Source: SLST01 sp046538735
GTDB lineage: Bacteria; Spirochaetota; Spirochaetia; DSM-27196; SLST01
Length of the DNA: 64,000 nt
Assembly (NCBI GenBank): GCA_046538735.1
Contig: JBKHII010000002.1
Location: forward strand, 1-64,000
Reading direction: 5' to 3'
The position numbers and the translations under genes are program-made. Under the pieces are notes generated by a model, which ran no database searches, had not been told where the DNA came from, and worked only from the letters and a program-made list of their open reading frames with translations. Positions 51,907-60,942 of the stretch are shown in pieces. Within the stretch, counting starts at the first letter, position 1. Each line of letters opens with the position of its first letter.

Positions 51907-51915
51907 GCGAGTCAA
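51887..51915 (-). promoter_or_regulatory. TetR promoter
   Basis: On the minus strand TTGACT (51915-51910), a 17-base spacer and TATACT (51892-51887). The start codon GTG is at 51879, only 7 bases after the -10 box. Confidence 0.65.
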
Positions 51916-51982
51916 ACGTCGGTTTTTCTTTTGCTCCCAAGACCCGTATGCTGAGTATGTGGGAGACGACGAGGAGGGAATC

Positions 51983-52453
51983 ATGGCTATGGAGACGATC
52001 ACGGTCGAGAGCGGCGCATTCGAGCACCAGGGCCCGATCCCGGCAAAGTACACGTGCGACGGGGCGAACGCTTCGCCGGCCCTCTCGTGGACCGGGGCGC
52101 CGGAGGCAACGAAGAGCTACGCGCTCATCGTGGACGACCCGGACGCGCCAGGCAAGACGTTCGTGCACTGGGTCTACTACGATATCCCGGAGTCGGTAGC
52201 GTCGCTTCCGGAGGGAGTGCCTGCGGTCGATCGCCCGTCGCAGGGCGGCACCCAAGGCGTGAACGACTTCGGAAAGGCCGGGTTCGGCGGGCCATGTCCG
52301 CCGGGAGGCACGCATCGCTACTTCTTCAAGGTCTACGCGCTCGACACCCGGCTCGGATTGGTGGCGGGAGCGACGAAACAAGAAGTAGTCACGGCGATGG
52401 AGACGCACGTCCTGGCCCAGGGGACGCTCATGGGGACCTACGGACGGAAGTAG
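51983..52453 (+). CDS. PEBP/YbhB-family protein
   Basis: A 156-residue protein of the phosphatidylethanolamine-binding (Raf-kinase-inhibitor-like) family, bacterial YbhB/YbcL branch. Motifs are YTCDGANASPALSW, the anion-pocket block ALIVDDPDAPGKTFVHWVYY and the segment GGPCPPGGTHRYFFKVYALD, with the conserved His residues. There is no signal peptide. ATG 51983 follows GGAGGG. Family members bind small anions or lipid heads, but the bacterial function is unknown. Its divergent TetR neighbour with a shared operator suggests stress- or ligand-induced expression. Confidence 0.92.
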   Translation: MAMETITVESGAFEHQGPIPAKYTCDGANASPALSWTGAPEATKSYALIVDDPDAPGKTFVHWVYYDIPESVASLPEGVPAVDRPSQGGTQGVNDFGKAGFGGPCPPGGTHRYFFKVYALDTRLGLVAGATKQEVVTAMETHVLAQGTLMGTYGRK

Positions 52454-52511
52454 GCCTGAGCTCCGGGCGTCGGTTTCGGGCGCCGCGCCCCGGTGATGCT
52501 GAGAAAACAGT

Positions 52512-52541
52512 TTGAAAACTCACGTGAGCACGCGATATACT
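52512..52541 (+). promoter_or_regulatory. Candidate promoter of the C40-like lipoprotein gene
   Basis: TTGAAA at 52512-52517, an 18-base spacer containing the palindrome CTCACGTGAG (52519-52528), and TATACT at 52536-52541. The start codon at 52552 is only 10 bases later, so the transcript would have almost no leader. Confidence 0.5.
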
Positions 52542-52551
52542 CGGAGTGCAC

Positions 52552-53391
52552 GTGACGACGCAACAGGTTCCAGCCACACCACGTGAATGCACCAATGAGC
52601 TACGGGACTCCGCGCACGCGAACACACTCGGCTTCCGGTTCGCGCTCCTCATTCCCCTCGTGATGCTCTTCCTGACGAGCGGATGTGCCACGCCGGCGGG
52701 CCAGTGGACACCCGGCCCGAGCGGCGAACGCTCAGACATCGGACCATTCGGCACCGCTGGTCCGGCCGAGGTCGGAACGCCCGAACGCGACAACGCTGAA
52801 TCCGAGCGGCCCCTCCGGACCGACCAAACGGACGCACGCTACACCGAGAGACAGGAACGGATTGTGCGTGCCGCGCACGAGATTCTCCGTACGCAGGACT
52901 TCGTCGTGGACGGGTACCGATACTCGTACGACTGCACCGGCACGATTCTCGCGATCTACGCGATGGCCGGGATCCGACTTGTGGACCTCTTCCCGAACTA
53001 CGCCGGCAACGGCGTGCGCCGGCTCTACGGCATCGCGGACGACTATGAGCTCCTGTACCACACGGAGTTACCGCAGCCCGGAGACCTCATCTTCTGGGAC
53101 AACACGTACGACAAGAACGGCGACACGCAGTGGAACGACTGGCTCACCCACGTGGGCCTCGTCCTTTCGGTCGACTCGGACGGGACGATCGAGTACCTGC
53201 ACCACCACTACACCGAGGGCGTCGTCACCGCGCGCATGAACCTCACCAACCCACAGACCTACATGACGAGCGACGGCGTCATCGTGAACTCACCCATGCG
53301 AATGCGCAGCCATCGATACCTCAACCCGGACGAGTGGCTCTCCAGCCAGCTCTATCGCGAGTTGGGAGCGATGCACAAGATCCAGTTGTAG
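52552..53391 (+). CDS. Lipoprotein with NlpC/P60 (C40)-like peptidase domain
   Basis: A 279-residue protein starting at GTG 52552 (MTTQQV), with GGAG just upstream. GTG 52546 is an alternative. A signal peptide ends in LTSGC, so it is probably lipid-anchored. After a Pro/Gly-rich linker, residues 110-270 hold a papain-like fold. The catalytic Cys is probably in YSYDCTGTILAIYAMAG, the His in LTHVGLVLSVDSDG, and a second polar residue in YLHHHYTEG. LPQPGDLIFWDNTYDKNG is the usual PGDLxFF-type motif. It may cut peptidoglycan peptide bonds. The insertion between Cys and His differs from typical P60 proteins, so activity is uncertain. Confidence 0.65.
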   Translation: MTTQQVPATPRECTNELRDSAHANTLGFRFALLIPLVMLFLTSGCATPAGQWTPGPSGERSDIGPFGTAGPAEVGTPERDNAESERPLRTDQTDARYTERQERIVRAAHEILRTQDFVVDGYRYSYDCTGTILAIYAMAGIRLVDLFPNYAGNGVRRLYGIADDYELLYHTELPQPGDLIFWDNTYDKNGDTQWNDWLTHVGLVLSVDSDGTIEYLHHHYTEGVVTARMNLTNPQTYMTSDGVIVNSPMRMRSHRYLNPDEWLSSQLYRELGAMHKIQL

Positions 53392-53421
53392 ACGTGGGCC
53401 GACGGTCGCTCGACGCAGCGA

Positions 53422-54468
53422 CTAGGGAAGTCGCTGCGAGTGCCTCGGCTCGAACTCCGCGTGCTTGAACGTGTCCGGGAACTGCGTGTCCATCCAGTCC
53501 TTCGGATACCCGTGCCTCATCGGCATCGCTTCCGTGAGCCGATCGCGGAGCTCCGCGGGTAGATCGTAGTCGCCGGCAACGAGATTGTCCTTGATCTGCT
53601 CGACCGTCCGCGCGCCGGCGATGGGAGCCGTAACCCGATGGTCGCCGAGGAGCCACGAAAGCGCGACCTGAGCGGGGCTCTTCCCGACCTCCTCGGCTAC
53701 CGCCACGACTTCGTCCACGAGCCCGAGCGCCTCATCCCACCAGTAGCGCGGAAGGTAGACCTGCGAGTTCTTCCCGAAGCGGGAGTTCGGATCGGGCTTC
53801 TCCTGATCCCGGTACTTGCCGGTCAGCAATCCGCTGCCCAGCGGGCTCCAGCAGAGCATCCCCATCCCCTGATCGTCGCATGCGGGCAGAATCTCGCGCT
53901 CGATGTCGCGACGTACGAGGTTGTAGAGGTGCTGTCCCGATATGAACCGCGGACCCCCGAGCTGCTCGCTCGTCATGTTCGCCTTTACTATCTGCCAGCC
54001 GTAGAGATTGCTGCAGCCGATGTAGCGAACCTTGCCGCTCTGCACGAGCCCGGACAACGCGTCCATCGTCTCCTCAACCGGTGTGTAGGGGTCGGGACCG
54101 TGAATCTGGTAGAGATCGATGTAGTCGAGGCCCATGCGGGCGAGGCTCGCGTCGCAGGCCTCCTCGATGTGCTTGCGCGACAGCGCGCGCGCGTTCGGCG
54201 TGTCCCCGGTGGGAAACCAGCACTTGCTTGCGATCACGAGCTCGTCCCGCTTCTTGTCGGCGATCGCCTTACCGAGCATCTCCTCCGAGACCCCGGAGCT
54301 GTAGAGGTCGGCGGTATCGATGAAGTTCCCGCCCGCGTCCAGGAAGGCTTCGACGATCGCAGTCGAGGTCGCCTGATCGCAGCCCCACTCCTTGTTGCCG
54401 AACGTCATCGTTCCCAGGCAGACTCGCGACACGAGCAGACCGGAACGTCCGAGATATCTGTACTTCAT
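53422..54468 (-). CDS. Aldo/keto reductase
   Basis: A 348-residue NADPH-dependent reductase (YghZ/YajO-like AKR group). The catalytic tetrad is in FIDTADLYSSG (Asp, Tyr), IASKCWF (Lys) and DLYQIHGPDP (His). CWSPLGSGLLTGKY and PIAGARTVEQIKDNL are also conserved, the latter for NADPH phosphate binding. There is no signal peptide. ATG 54468 is used. It is a single gene between the C40-like gene (converging, 30 bases apart) and the NatB-like permease (75 bases upstream). The carbonyl substrate cannot be read from sequence. Confidence 0.88.
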   Translation of the reverse strand: MKYRYLGRSGLLVSRVCLGTMTFGNKEWGCDQATSTAIVEAFLDAGGNFIDTADLYSSGVSEEMLGKAIADKKRDELVIASKCWFPTGDTPNARALSRKHIEEACDASLARMGLDYIDLYQIHGPDPYTPVEETMDALSGLVQSGKVRYIGCSNLYGWQIVKANMTSEQLGGPRFISGQHLYNLVRRDIEREILPACDDQGMGMLCWSPLGSGLLTGKYRDQEKPDPNSRFGKNSQVYLPRYWWDEALGLVDEVVAVAEEVGKSPAQVALSWLLGDHRVTAPIAGARTVEQIKDNLVAGDYDLPAELRDRLTEAMPMRHGYPKDWMDTQFPDTFKHAEFEPRHSQRLP

Positions 54469-54542
54469 GCTATCCCCTTTTGAAGAGGATACTCACTCTC
54501 GCCGGGAGCGTCGAGAAACGCGGCGTGGCCGCGGTCGCGGGG

Positions 54543-55868
54543 TTACCCCCGGTACCGCAGCCACTTCACAATCTCGCCGAACGAGAATCGTTTGCCGGTC
54601 ATGAGAATGCCGACGCGGAAAATCTTCGCCGCGAGCATCGCCACGAGCGCGATCGTGCCGAGCAGGAGCCCAAGGCAAAGCGCAACCTCCCAGATCGCGG
54701 GAGAGCCGATCAGAAGCCGCTGGAACATCACGATCGGCGAGGTCAACGGGAAGATCGAGAGGATCTGGGGCAGCGTGCCGTCCGGGTTCGAAGTCGTCGC
54801 ACCGATCATGACCATCGGTATGACGAGGAAGAAGATGACCGGCCACGCCAGCTGGCTCATGTGCTGCTCGTCTTCGGAGGCGGCTCCGAATGCCGCGTAG
54901 ATCGTGGAGTAGAGGAAGAACGCCAAGAGGAAGAACCCCACGAGATAGAAGTAGTTCGTCTGGCCCCCGGCGAGCGAGATCTGGATGTTGAACATCGGCC
55001 CGAGAACCTGAAGGAACAGCACCGCCATTCCGATCCAGATCGCGTACTGGAGCAGACTCGCGACCGCCTTTCCCGCGATCTTGCCAACGAGGAGCTCCCG
55101 CGGGCTCATCGACGAGAGCATGATCTCCACCGTCTTGGACGTTTTCTCGCGCAGGACGGACGTGCCGATCGACTGCCCATAGAGCAGGATCGTCATGTAG
55201 AGCAGGAAGGTGAACGCCAGCGTCGTGAACATGACGCTCATCACGTCCTGCGTCTCTTCCCTGCCCTCGGCGTCTATGCGACGCACATCCAGACTCGGCG
55301 GTCTCGTCAGACTCTGCACCCGCTGCGCATCGAATCCCGCCTCGGAGAGCCTGCGCGCGACGATCGCCTGCCCGATCACGCCTTCGAGCGTGCCGATCAA
55401 CTGGAAGTTCGTACCGCCGGAGGTCACGTAGCGCAGCGTATCGACTTCGGTGACGTTGTTGGGCAGCACGACGTAGCCGTCCAGCCGGTCGGTACGAAGC
55501 GCCTCGCGCAGCAGCTGCTCGGTCGCGTCGGTGTCTGCCGACGCGGCGGTCGCGCTCGCACCGAGCTCGGCCGGGTCAACGAGCTGCACGGCGGAACTCT
55601 CGAACGCGGGCTCGAGCGCCGCCTGGAGATCGGCATTGCCCACGAGCGCGACGCGACTCGGATCGCCGCCACCGGCGTCTCCCATCGCGAGAAGCGACGG
55701 CAAGATGCTCATCGCGACGATGAGGAACGGCCCAATGATCGTGATGACAACGAATGCCTTGTTCGCGGCCGTCAGCCGGAACTCCATCCCTGCCACCCGC
55801 AGCATCTTCTTCGTAAAGGTCCGCGCTCCGGGGGTCCTCGGCGCGCGCACCTGACTACCGTTACTCAT
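54543..55868 (-). CDS. ABC-2 permease, NatB/YhaP type
   Basis: A 441-residue membrane protein. Its ATG 55868 is inside the 3' end of the ATPase gene (8-base overlap). The longer frame to 55907 is not needed. One hydrophobic helix near residues 37-60 is followed by a large extracytoplasmic loop (about 60-220), then five helices beginning near residue 230 (MFTTLAFTFLLYMTILLYG), with the exporter signature TSVLREKTSKTVEIMLSSMS between helices two and three. This is the NatB sodium-exporter and lipid/drug permease plan. With the ATPase it forms a two-gene exporter. The substrate is unknown. Confidence 0.88.
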   Translation of the reverse strand: MSNGSQVRAPRTPGARTFTKKMLRVAGMEFRLTAANKAFVVITIIGPFLIVAMSILPSLLAMGDAGGGDPSRVALVGNADLQAALEPAFESSAVQLVDPAELGASATAASADTDATEQLLREALRTDRLDGYVVLPNNVTEVDTLRYVTSGGTNFQLIGTLEGVIGQAIVARRLSEAGFDAQRVQSLTRPPSLDVRRIDAEGREETQDVMSVMFTTLAFTFLLYMTILLYGQSIGTSVLREKTSKTVEIMLSSMSPRELLVGKIAGKAVASLLQYAIWIGMAVLFLQVLGPMFNIQISLAGGQTNYFYLVGFFLLAFFLYSTIYAAFGAASEDEQHMSQLAWPVIFFLVIPMVMIGATTSNPDGTLPQILSIFPLTSPIVMFQRLLIGSPAIWEVALCLGLLLGTIALVAMLAAKIFRVGILMTGKRFSFGEIVKWLRYRG

Positions 55869-56778
55869 TGACGGCCTCCTCCTCGTCCGGCGTCCCGCCG
55901 AGCTCATCTACGAAGATCTTGTGCAGCGACGGTAGAACCACCTCGAATCGGCGCACCGATACTTTGCCGGCCAGCGCCACGAATACCTCGTCCGGCGCGT
56001 GACCGTCCTCGAGCTCGATCTCGACCCAGCGCGGATAATGGATGACGCTCTTCACTGCGTCGTGTTTATTCACGAAGTCGATGTCCCCGTCGAACTCGAC
56101 GACCACGCTGCGCTTCCCGTAGCGCTCCTTGATCTCCTTGAGCGGCCCCTCCACGAGCTTCCGCCCCTTGTTGAGAATGAGCACGCGGTGACAGATCCGC
56201 TCGGCCTGCTCCATGTTGTGCGTGGAGAAGAGCAGCGTCTTGCCCGCGCGGTTGAGATCGAGGATCGCCTTGCGGAGCACCTCGGTGCTCACGGGATCGA
56301 GACCCGAGAACGGCTCGTCCAGGAAGACGAAGTCGGGGTCGTGGATGATCGCACCGATGAGCTGGATCTTCTGGGCCATGCCCTTTGAGAGCTCCTCTAC
56401 CTTGCGGTCCTTCCAGTCGGCCAGATCGAACCGCTTGAGCCACTCCTTCATGCGCGGCTCCGCGTCCGCGCGACTCACGTTCTTGAGCGACGCGAGGTAG
56501 AGGATCATGTCGGCTACGGTCACCTTCTTGTAGAGCCCGCGCTCCTCGGGAAGATAGCCGATACGGTTCTTGTCGTTCTCGGTGAGCGGGCTGCCCCGAA
56601 ACCAGATCGTGCCGGAATCGGGACCGATGATGTTCATGATCATCCTGATGGTCGTCGACTTCCCGGCGCCGTTCGGTCCGAGCAGTCCGTAGATTTCGCC
56701 CGGTTCACTCCGGAACGAAAGCGAGTCCACCGCCTGCGTTTTTCCATACGCCTTGGAAATCTCGGTTACTTCGAGCAT
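55861..56778 (-). CDS. ABC transporter ATP-binding protein, NatA type
   Basis: A 305-residue ATPase starting at ATG 56778 after AAGGAGTGCCC. The frame to 56847 is not needed. Walker A is GPNGAGKSTT, the Q-loop region includes GYLPEERGLYKK (which is characteristic of NatA), the signature is LSKGMAQKIQLI, Walker B is FVFLDEPFSGLDP, and the switch is STHN. A C-terminal domain of about 90 residues follows. It is co-translated with the permease downstream. The pair resembles NatAB and YhaQP sodium or lipid exporters. No regulator lies beside it. Confidence 0.92.
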   Translation of the reverse strand: MLEVTEISKAYGKTQAVDSLSFRSEPGEIYGLLGPNGAGKSTTIRMIMNIIGPDSGTIWFRGSPLTENDKNRIGYLPEERGLYKKVTVADMILYLASLKNVSRADAEPRMKEWLKRFDLADWKDRKVEELSKGMAQKIQLIGAIIHDPDFVFLDEPFSGLDPVSTEVLRKAILDLNRAGKTLLFSTHNMEQAERICHRVLILNKGRKLVEGPLKEIKERYGKRSVVVEFDGDIDFVNKHDAVKSVIHYPRWVEIELEDGHAPDEVFVALAGKVSVRRFEVVLPSLHKIFVDELGGTPDEEEAVNE

Positions 56779-56910
56779 GGGCACTCCTTCTGAGTTGGAA
56801 CAACGTACCAGAGGATCGACCGTCGCGCCAATGGTACGAACGGGCAATGGGCGGCCGTTCGTGGGAGGTGCCGAAACCCCTGAAGGTCCGGACGATGCCC
56901 TTGCTCCGAT

Positions 56911-57672
56911 CTACGACACCATCTCGGCCAACCGCGCGGCGTCGCGCGGCGCCGCGGCCTCCTGATCGTTGTCGAAGTAGAGATAGACGTCCTTGCCGCT
57001 GCGCCGCCACGCGGTAATCGCGCCGGTCCAGCCGGCGAGGTCTTCGCTCGCGTACGACCCTTCGTACCCGGCGCCGGCGCCGTGCAGCCGGACGTAGACG
57101 AAGTCGGCGGTGACGACCTTGGGCGAGAGGTGGCCCGCGAGGTGGTAGATGCAGAAGGCCGCGCCGTGGTCGCGCAGGAGATCGTAGACGCGGTCGTTGT
57201 ACCAGCTCGGGTCGCGAAACTCGAACGCGTATCGGTAGCGATCTGGGAGCTCATCCAGAACGGCTGCGAGCCGGTCGGGGTTCGAGCGCCAGTGCGGGGG
57301 GAGCTGGAACAGGACGACTTCCAGCGAGTCGCCGAACGGCGAAATCGAATCGAAGAGGCGATCGAGCGGCTCGGCCGCGTCTTTCAGCTTCTTCATATGC
57401 GTGAGATAGCGGCTCGCCTTCACCGAGAAGACGAACTCACGGTCGCGGACCTGCGCGGTCCACGCGTCGACCGACTCACGATCCGGCAGTCCGTAGAAGG
57501 TGCTGTTCACCTCGACCGTGCGGAAGTGAGCGGCGTACTCCTTGAGCGTTGCGGGGCGTCCGCCGTAGAATGAACCGACCCAGGAATCGTACTGCCACCC
57601 GGAGGTTCCGATGAGCGCGCGTCCTGCCGAGCGGTCGTCATGCGCCACGAGTCTAACGTACCTCTCGCACAC
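56911..57672 (-). CDS. DUF72/YecE-family protein
   Basis: About 253 residues with a TIM-barrel fold typical of DUF72. Motifs are ALIGTSGWQYDSWVGSFY, the EVNSTFYGLP block, FSVKASRYLTHMKKL, QLPPHWRSN, EFRDPSWYND and YVRLHGAGAGYEGSY. I use GTG 57672. GTG 57648 is an alternative and neither has a clear ribosome binding site. The family's exact reaction is not established, although it is sometimes linked to RNA or nucleotide repair and a predicted endonuclease-like role. It is divergent from the nucleoside hydrolase gene with 84 bases between, which would fit shared control. Confidence 0.85.
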   Translation of the reverse strand: MCERYVRLVAHDDRSAGRALIGTSGWQYDSWVGSFYGGRPATLKEYAAHFRTVEVNSTFYGLPDRESVDAWTAQVRDREFVFSVKASRYLTHMKKLKDAAEPLDRLFDSISPFGDSLEVVLFQLPPHWRSNPDRLAAVLDELPDRYRYAFEFRDPSWYNDRVYDLLRDHGAAFCIYHLAGHLSPKVVTADFVYVRLHGAGAGYEGSYASEDLAGWTGAITAWRRSGKDVYLYFDNDQEAAAPRDAARLAEMVS

Positions 57673-57756
57673 CGACCCCGACCAGCACCACGGTCAACTC
57701 GGCGACGATGTGGACACGAGACGCGGCCTCTGTCACGATGGATTCGGAGGCGCGCA

Positions 57757-58659
57757 ATGGACACGCACGAGCACACGACGGAGGATCCCGGATTCGGCGA
57801 GCGCCCGCGGGTCGTCCTGGATACGGACACGTACAACGAGATCGACGATCAGTTCGCACTTGCGTACCTCGCGCGAGCGACCGACGCGGCACGGCTGGAG
57901 GCGATCTACGCCGCACCTTTTCACAACGATCGATCGAACTCACCGGGCGACGGGATGGAGAAGAGCTTCCTCGAGATTCAGCGCCTGCTCGCGCGCCTCG
58001 ATCTCGAGAGACTGCCGCACTTCCGAGGCTCGGACCGGGTTCTCGCGGATCCGGGCGACCGAATCGAGAGCGACGCGGTGCGGGACCTCATCGAGCGCGG
58101 GATGAGCGCGACCGCCTCCGAGCGGCTGACGGTGATCGCGATCGGAGCCATCACGAACGTCGCGTCGGCCCTGCTCCAGGAGCCCCGGCTCGCCGAGCGG
58201 TGCAACGTGATCTGGCTCGGCGGCACGTATCCCTACTGGCCGTACAACCAGGAGTTCAACCTGAACGGAGACGTCGCGGCCGCGCAGGTGGTGTTCGACT
58301 CCGGCGTACCGCTCTTCGTGATGCCCACCCTCGGCGTCTCGAGCCACCTCACGACGAGCCGCGAAGAGCTCTCGGCGTACCTGGACCTGGACGACGCGCT
58401 CTGCGAGTTCCTCTATCGGCGCTTCGCCGAGTACGGCCCCGGCGAGGGCGTCTGGACGAAGGAGATTTGGGACGTCGCCGCCGTGGCGTGGGTCGTTCTC
58501 CCGAGCGCGGTACACAGCTTCCGGATACCGGCGCCGAGAGTGGCGGAGGACGGCTCGTACGTGCACGATCCTCGGCGACATCTGTGCCGGTTCGCCTACG
58601 GGCTCGACCGCGACGCGATCTACCGGGACATGTACCGTAGGTTGGCTCCAGCGACATGA
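57757..58659 (+). CDS. Nucleoside hydrolase
   Basis: A 300-residue enzyme that splits N-glycosidic bonds of nucleosides. The metal/ribose motif is VVLDTDTYNEIDDQFAL (residues 19-35), a variant of the DTDxDxDD core. Other family motifs are RGSDRVLAD, IAIGAITNVASALLQEP, WLGG and NQEFNLNGDVAAAQVV. ATG 57757 follows GGAGG. The last codon overlaps the ATG of the next gene (ATGA). No signal peptide is present, so it is cytoplasmic and would supply bases from imported nucleosides. The preference for purine or pyrimidine ribosides cannot be read. Confidence 0.9.
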   Translation: MDTHEHTTEDPGFGERPRVVLDTDTYNEIDDQFALAYLARATDAARLEAIYAAPFHNDRSNSPGDGMEKSFLEIQRLLARLDLERLPHFRGSDRVLADPGDRIESDAVRDLIERGMSATASERLTVIAIGAITNVASALLQEPRLAERCNVIWLGGTYPYWPYNQEFNLNGDVAAAQVVFDSGVPLFVMPTLGVSSHLTTSREELSAYLDLDDALCEFLYRRFAEYGPGEGVWTKEIWDVAAVAWVVLPSAVHSFRIPAPRVAEDGSYVHDPRRHLCRFAYGLDRDAIYRDMYRRLAPAT

Positions 58660-60206
58660 ACTACGACGTAGCGATCGTGGGGGCCGGCATCGCCGGCCAG
58701 GTCTGCGCGAACTACCTCGCGCGAGAAGGCCGCAACGTGATCATGCTCGAGCAGAATCACCACGCGGGCGGCAACATGTCCGGCTTCGAGCGCAAGGGCT
58801 TCTCCTTCGACGGTGGAGACCAATCGTTCGAGAGCCTGGGCATCGTCCTTCCGATCCTTCGCGACCTGATCGGCGTGGGACCGGACGACTTCGTCAAGGC
58901 TCGCTACCGAATGGTCTCGGACGACTTCGACTTCTTCGTCGAGTCACCCGAGCAAGTGGAGCACGAGCTCCAGTCTGCCTTCCCGAACGAACCGGGAATC
59001 GCGCCGCTGTTCCGCGAGATCAAGGAGGTGTCGCGCTTCCTCGGCGCGAACTACGATCCCTGGGACTTCCCGCTCCTCAACCGGACGGGCTTCTCGAGTC
59101 TGGGCCGAATCTCGCCGTGGCTGCCCAAGCTCAAGAAGTGGTCGACCTTCCGCTACCGCGAGAAGGCGTGTTCGGTCGTACGCGACCCGGGCCTGCGCAC
59201 CTGGTTCACACAGGTCGGCTACTACCGCATGCCCTACCTCTTCTTCGCCGGGTTCTGGCATATCTGGTCGTACGACTACTGGTATCCCCTCGGCGGAATG
59301 CAGCGTCTTCACGACCGGCTGACCGAGCAGTTCCGGGAGCACGGAGGCACGGCCCGGTTCAACACGGAGGTGGAGAAGATCGACGTTGACTCCCGGAGCG
59401 GCCGGGCGTGCGGGGTCGTCACCGCGGACGGCGAGCGCATCGGCGCGGACACCGTGGTGTACGCCGCGGACTATCGTCGGCTCGTCAACACGATCCTCGG
59501 CCCCGACCACTTCGCTCCCCGGTTCGTGAAGCGCGTGAACAACGCCCGCCTCACGGAGGAGATCCTCGGCGTCTACCTCGGACTCTCCATGAGCAACGAC
59601 GAGTTGAGCGGCCACCTCGGCGGGGCGCAGCACCCGTTCTACTTCCCCAACTACAACGTCATCTTCCCGGAACCGAGCTCGCCGGAAGACGTCCATCGCA
59701 GTATGTGGGTCGCGCTCAACCACTTCGGGGCAGAGAGTCCCTCCGCGCCGGAAGGGAAGTCCACGCTCACGCTCCAGACGTACAGCTCGTATCGGTGGCA
59801 GAACTACTGGCGGAACAACGGCGAATCGCACCGGCGTACGGCCGAGTATCGGGAGTTCAAGCAGAAGGTCGGGATGGAGCTGGTGGAGCTCGCCGAACAT
59901 CTCGTGCCGGGATTGCGCGACCGCATTGAGTACATGGAGGTCGGCACGCCGCTCTCGATCGAGCGCTTCTCCCGGAACACGAACGGTTCGACCGGCGGGT
60001 GGTGCTACGACGACCAGGTGTCGCCGGTGTGGCGCTTCCCGAACCTGAACCGGATCAAGACGCGCGTACCGAACGTCCTCGCGGCGGGGCACTACGCGCT
60101 GTGGCCCGGAGGCGTGATCTCGGCGTCGCTCTGCGGGCGGCTCGTCGCGAACATGCTCAACGGCCGTTCCGCGCTCGCCCACCTCGGGGAGCCTACGACA
60201 CGGTGA
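58656..60206 (+). CDS. CrtI/retinol-saturase-like FAD oxidoreductase
   Basis: A 516-residue flavoprotein. The N-terminal FAD motif is YDVAIVGAGIAGQVCANYLA, followed by EQNHHAGGNMSGFERKGFSF and GGDQSFESLG as in carotenoid-desaturase-like enzymes. The C-terminal FAD part is VPNVLAAGHYALWPGG then VISASLCGRLVA. The hydrophobic helices that anchor phytoene desaturases are weak. No crt genes are near, so the substrate is unlikely to be a carotenoid made here. It overlaps the nucleoside hydrolase gene by four bases, so the two are co-translated, and its stop overlaps the convergent HAD gene by 14 bases. Confidence 0.82.
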   Translation: MNYDVAIVGAGIAGQVCANYLAREGRNVIMLEQNHHAGGNMSGFERKGFSFDGGDQSFESLGIVLPILRDLIGVGPDDFVKARYRMVSDDFDFFVESPEQVEHELQSAFPNEPGIAPLFREIKEVSRFLGANYDPWDFPLLNRTGFSSLGRISPWLPKLKKWSTFRYREKACSVVRDPGLRTWFTQVGYYRMPYLFFAGFWHIWSYDYWYPLGGMQRLHDRLTEQFREHGGTARFNTEVEKIDVDSRSGRACGVVTADGERIGADTVVYAADYRRLVNTILGPDHFAPRFVKRVNNARLTEEILGVYLGLSMSNDELSGHLGGAQHPFYFPNYNVIFPEPSSPEDVHRSMWVALNHFGAESPSAPEGKSTLTLQTYSSYRWQNYWRNNGESHRRTAEYREFKQKVGMELVELAEHLVPGLRDRIEYMEVGTPLSIERFSRNTNGSTGGWCYDDQVSPVWRFPNLNRIKTRVPNVLAAGHYALWPGGVISASLCGRLVANMLNGRSALAHLGEPTTR

Positions 60207-60942
60207 TGCGACCCAGAATATCGATGACGCCGCGCACGTCCGCGTGCGGCGACACGTAGTCTGCACGCGCCTTGACGTCCGCAGTGGCGTTGGCGGGTAC
60301 GGCGAAGAAGGCCGCTTCCTCCCGAAGCGGGAGGTCGCCGGCCGTGTCTCCGATCGCGGCAATCTCCTCGCGCGCGACCCCGATCTCCGACACGAGCTGC
60401 CGCAGCGCGCTTCCCTTCGTGACGCCGGACAGCGAGATGTTCAGATAGTAGTGACTCGAACCGATCTCGATCGCCTCGTCGCCGAACCGTCTCACAAACG
60501 CGCGAATCTCATCGGCCAACGGAGCGAGTCGGTCGGGATTCTCGGAAAAGAGACTGAGGTGCGCCTCCTTGCCGAACTGATAGGAGGCGTACGGACACCT
60601 CGGGACGAGGTCGTGAACGATGAACCGCTTGATTTCCCGAAGCTGCGACAGCCCTTCTTCGGTCACTCCGGGACCGAAGCGGCACCGATTGTCGTGCAGC
60701 GTGTAGATCACCGCACCGCTCTCGCAGATCGCGGGGAACCGCACGTCCAGGAGCTTCATGAGCACTTCCACGTACGGCTGCGGACGACCGGTACAGAGTA
60801 CGAGCGGCAACGGCGCGCCACCCTCTCGGCCGCGCACGAGCGCCGCGAGACGGCCGAACGCGGCAAGGTCCCACGCTGCGGACTCCTCCGGCGCGATACA
60901 ACCATCAACGTCCGAGACGATGAGCTTGTACGGACCACTCAC
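60193..60942 (-). CDS. HAD phosphatase (Cof/SPP-like)
   Basis: A 249-residue HAD-IIB-like enzyme starting at GTG 60942 (GTG ends inside the stop of the upstream gene, GTGA overlap). Motif I is IVSDVDGCIAPEES, motif II VLCTGRP, motif III includes GVTKGSALRQLV, and motif IV is AAIGDTAGDLPLREEA. The cap is alpha/beta type, as in mannosyl-3-phosphoglycerate and sucrose phosphatases and archaeal phosphoglycolate phosphatases. A sugar phosphate or phosphoglycolate is the likely substrate. It is co-translated with the DUF1295 membrane protein. Confidence 0.82.
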   Translation of the reverse strand: MSGPYKLIVSDVDGCIAPEESAAWDLAAFGRLAALVRGREGGAPLPLVLCTGRPQPYVEVLMKLLDVRFPAICESGAVIYTLHDNRCRFGPGVTEEGLSQLREIKRFIVHDLVPRCPYASYQFGKEAHLSLFSENPDRLAPLADEIRAFVRRFGDEAIEIGSSHYYLNISLSGVTKGSALRQLVSEIGVAREEIAAIGDTAGDLPLREEAAFFAVPANATADVKARADYVSPHADVRGVIDILGRITVS

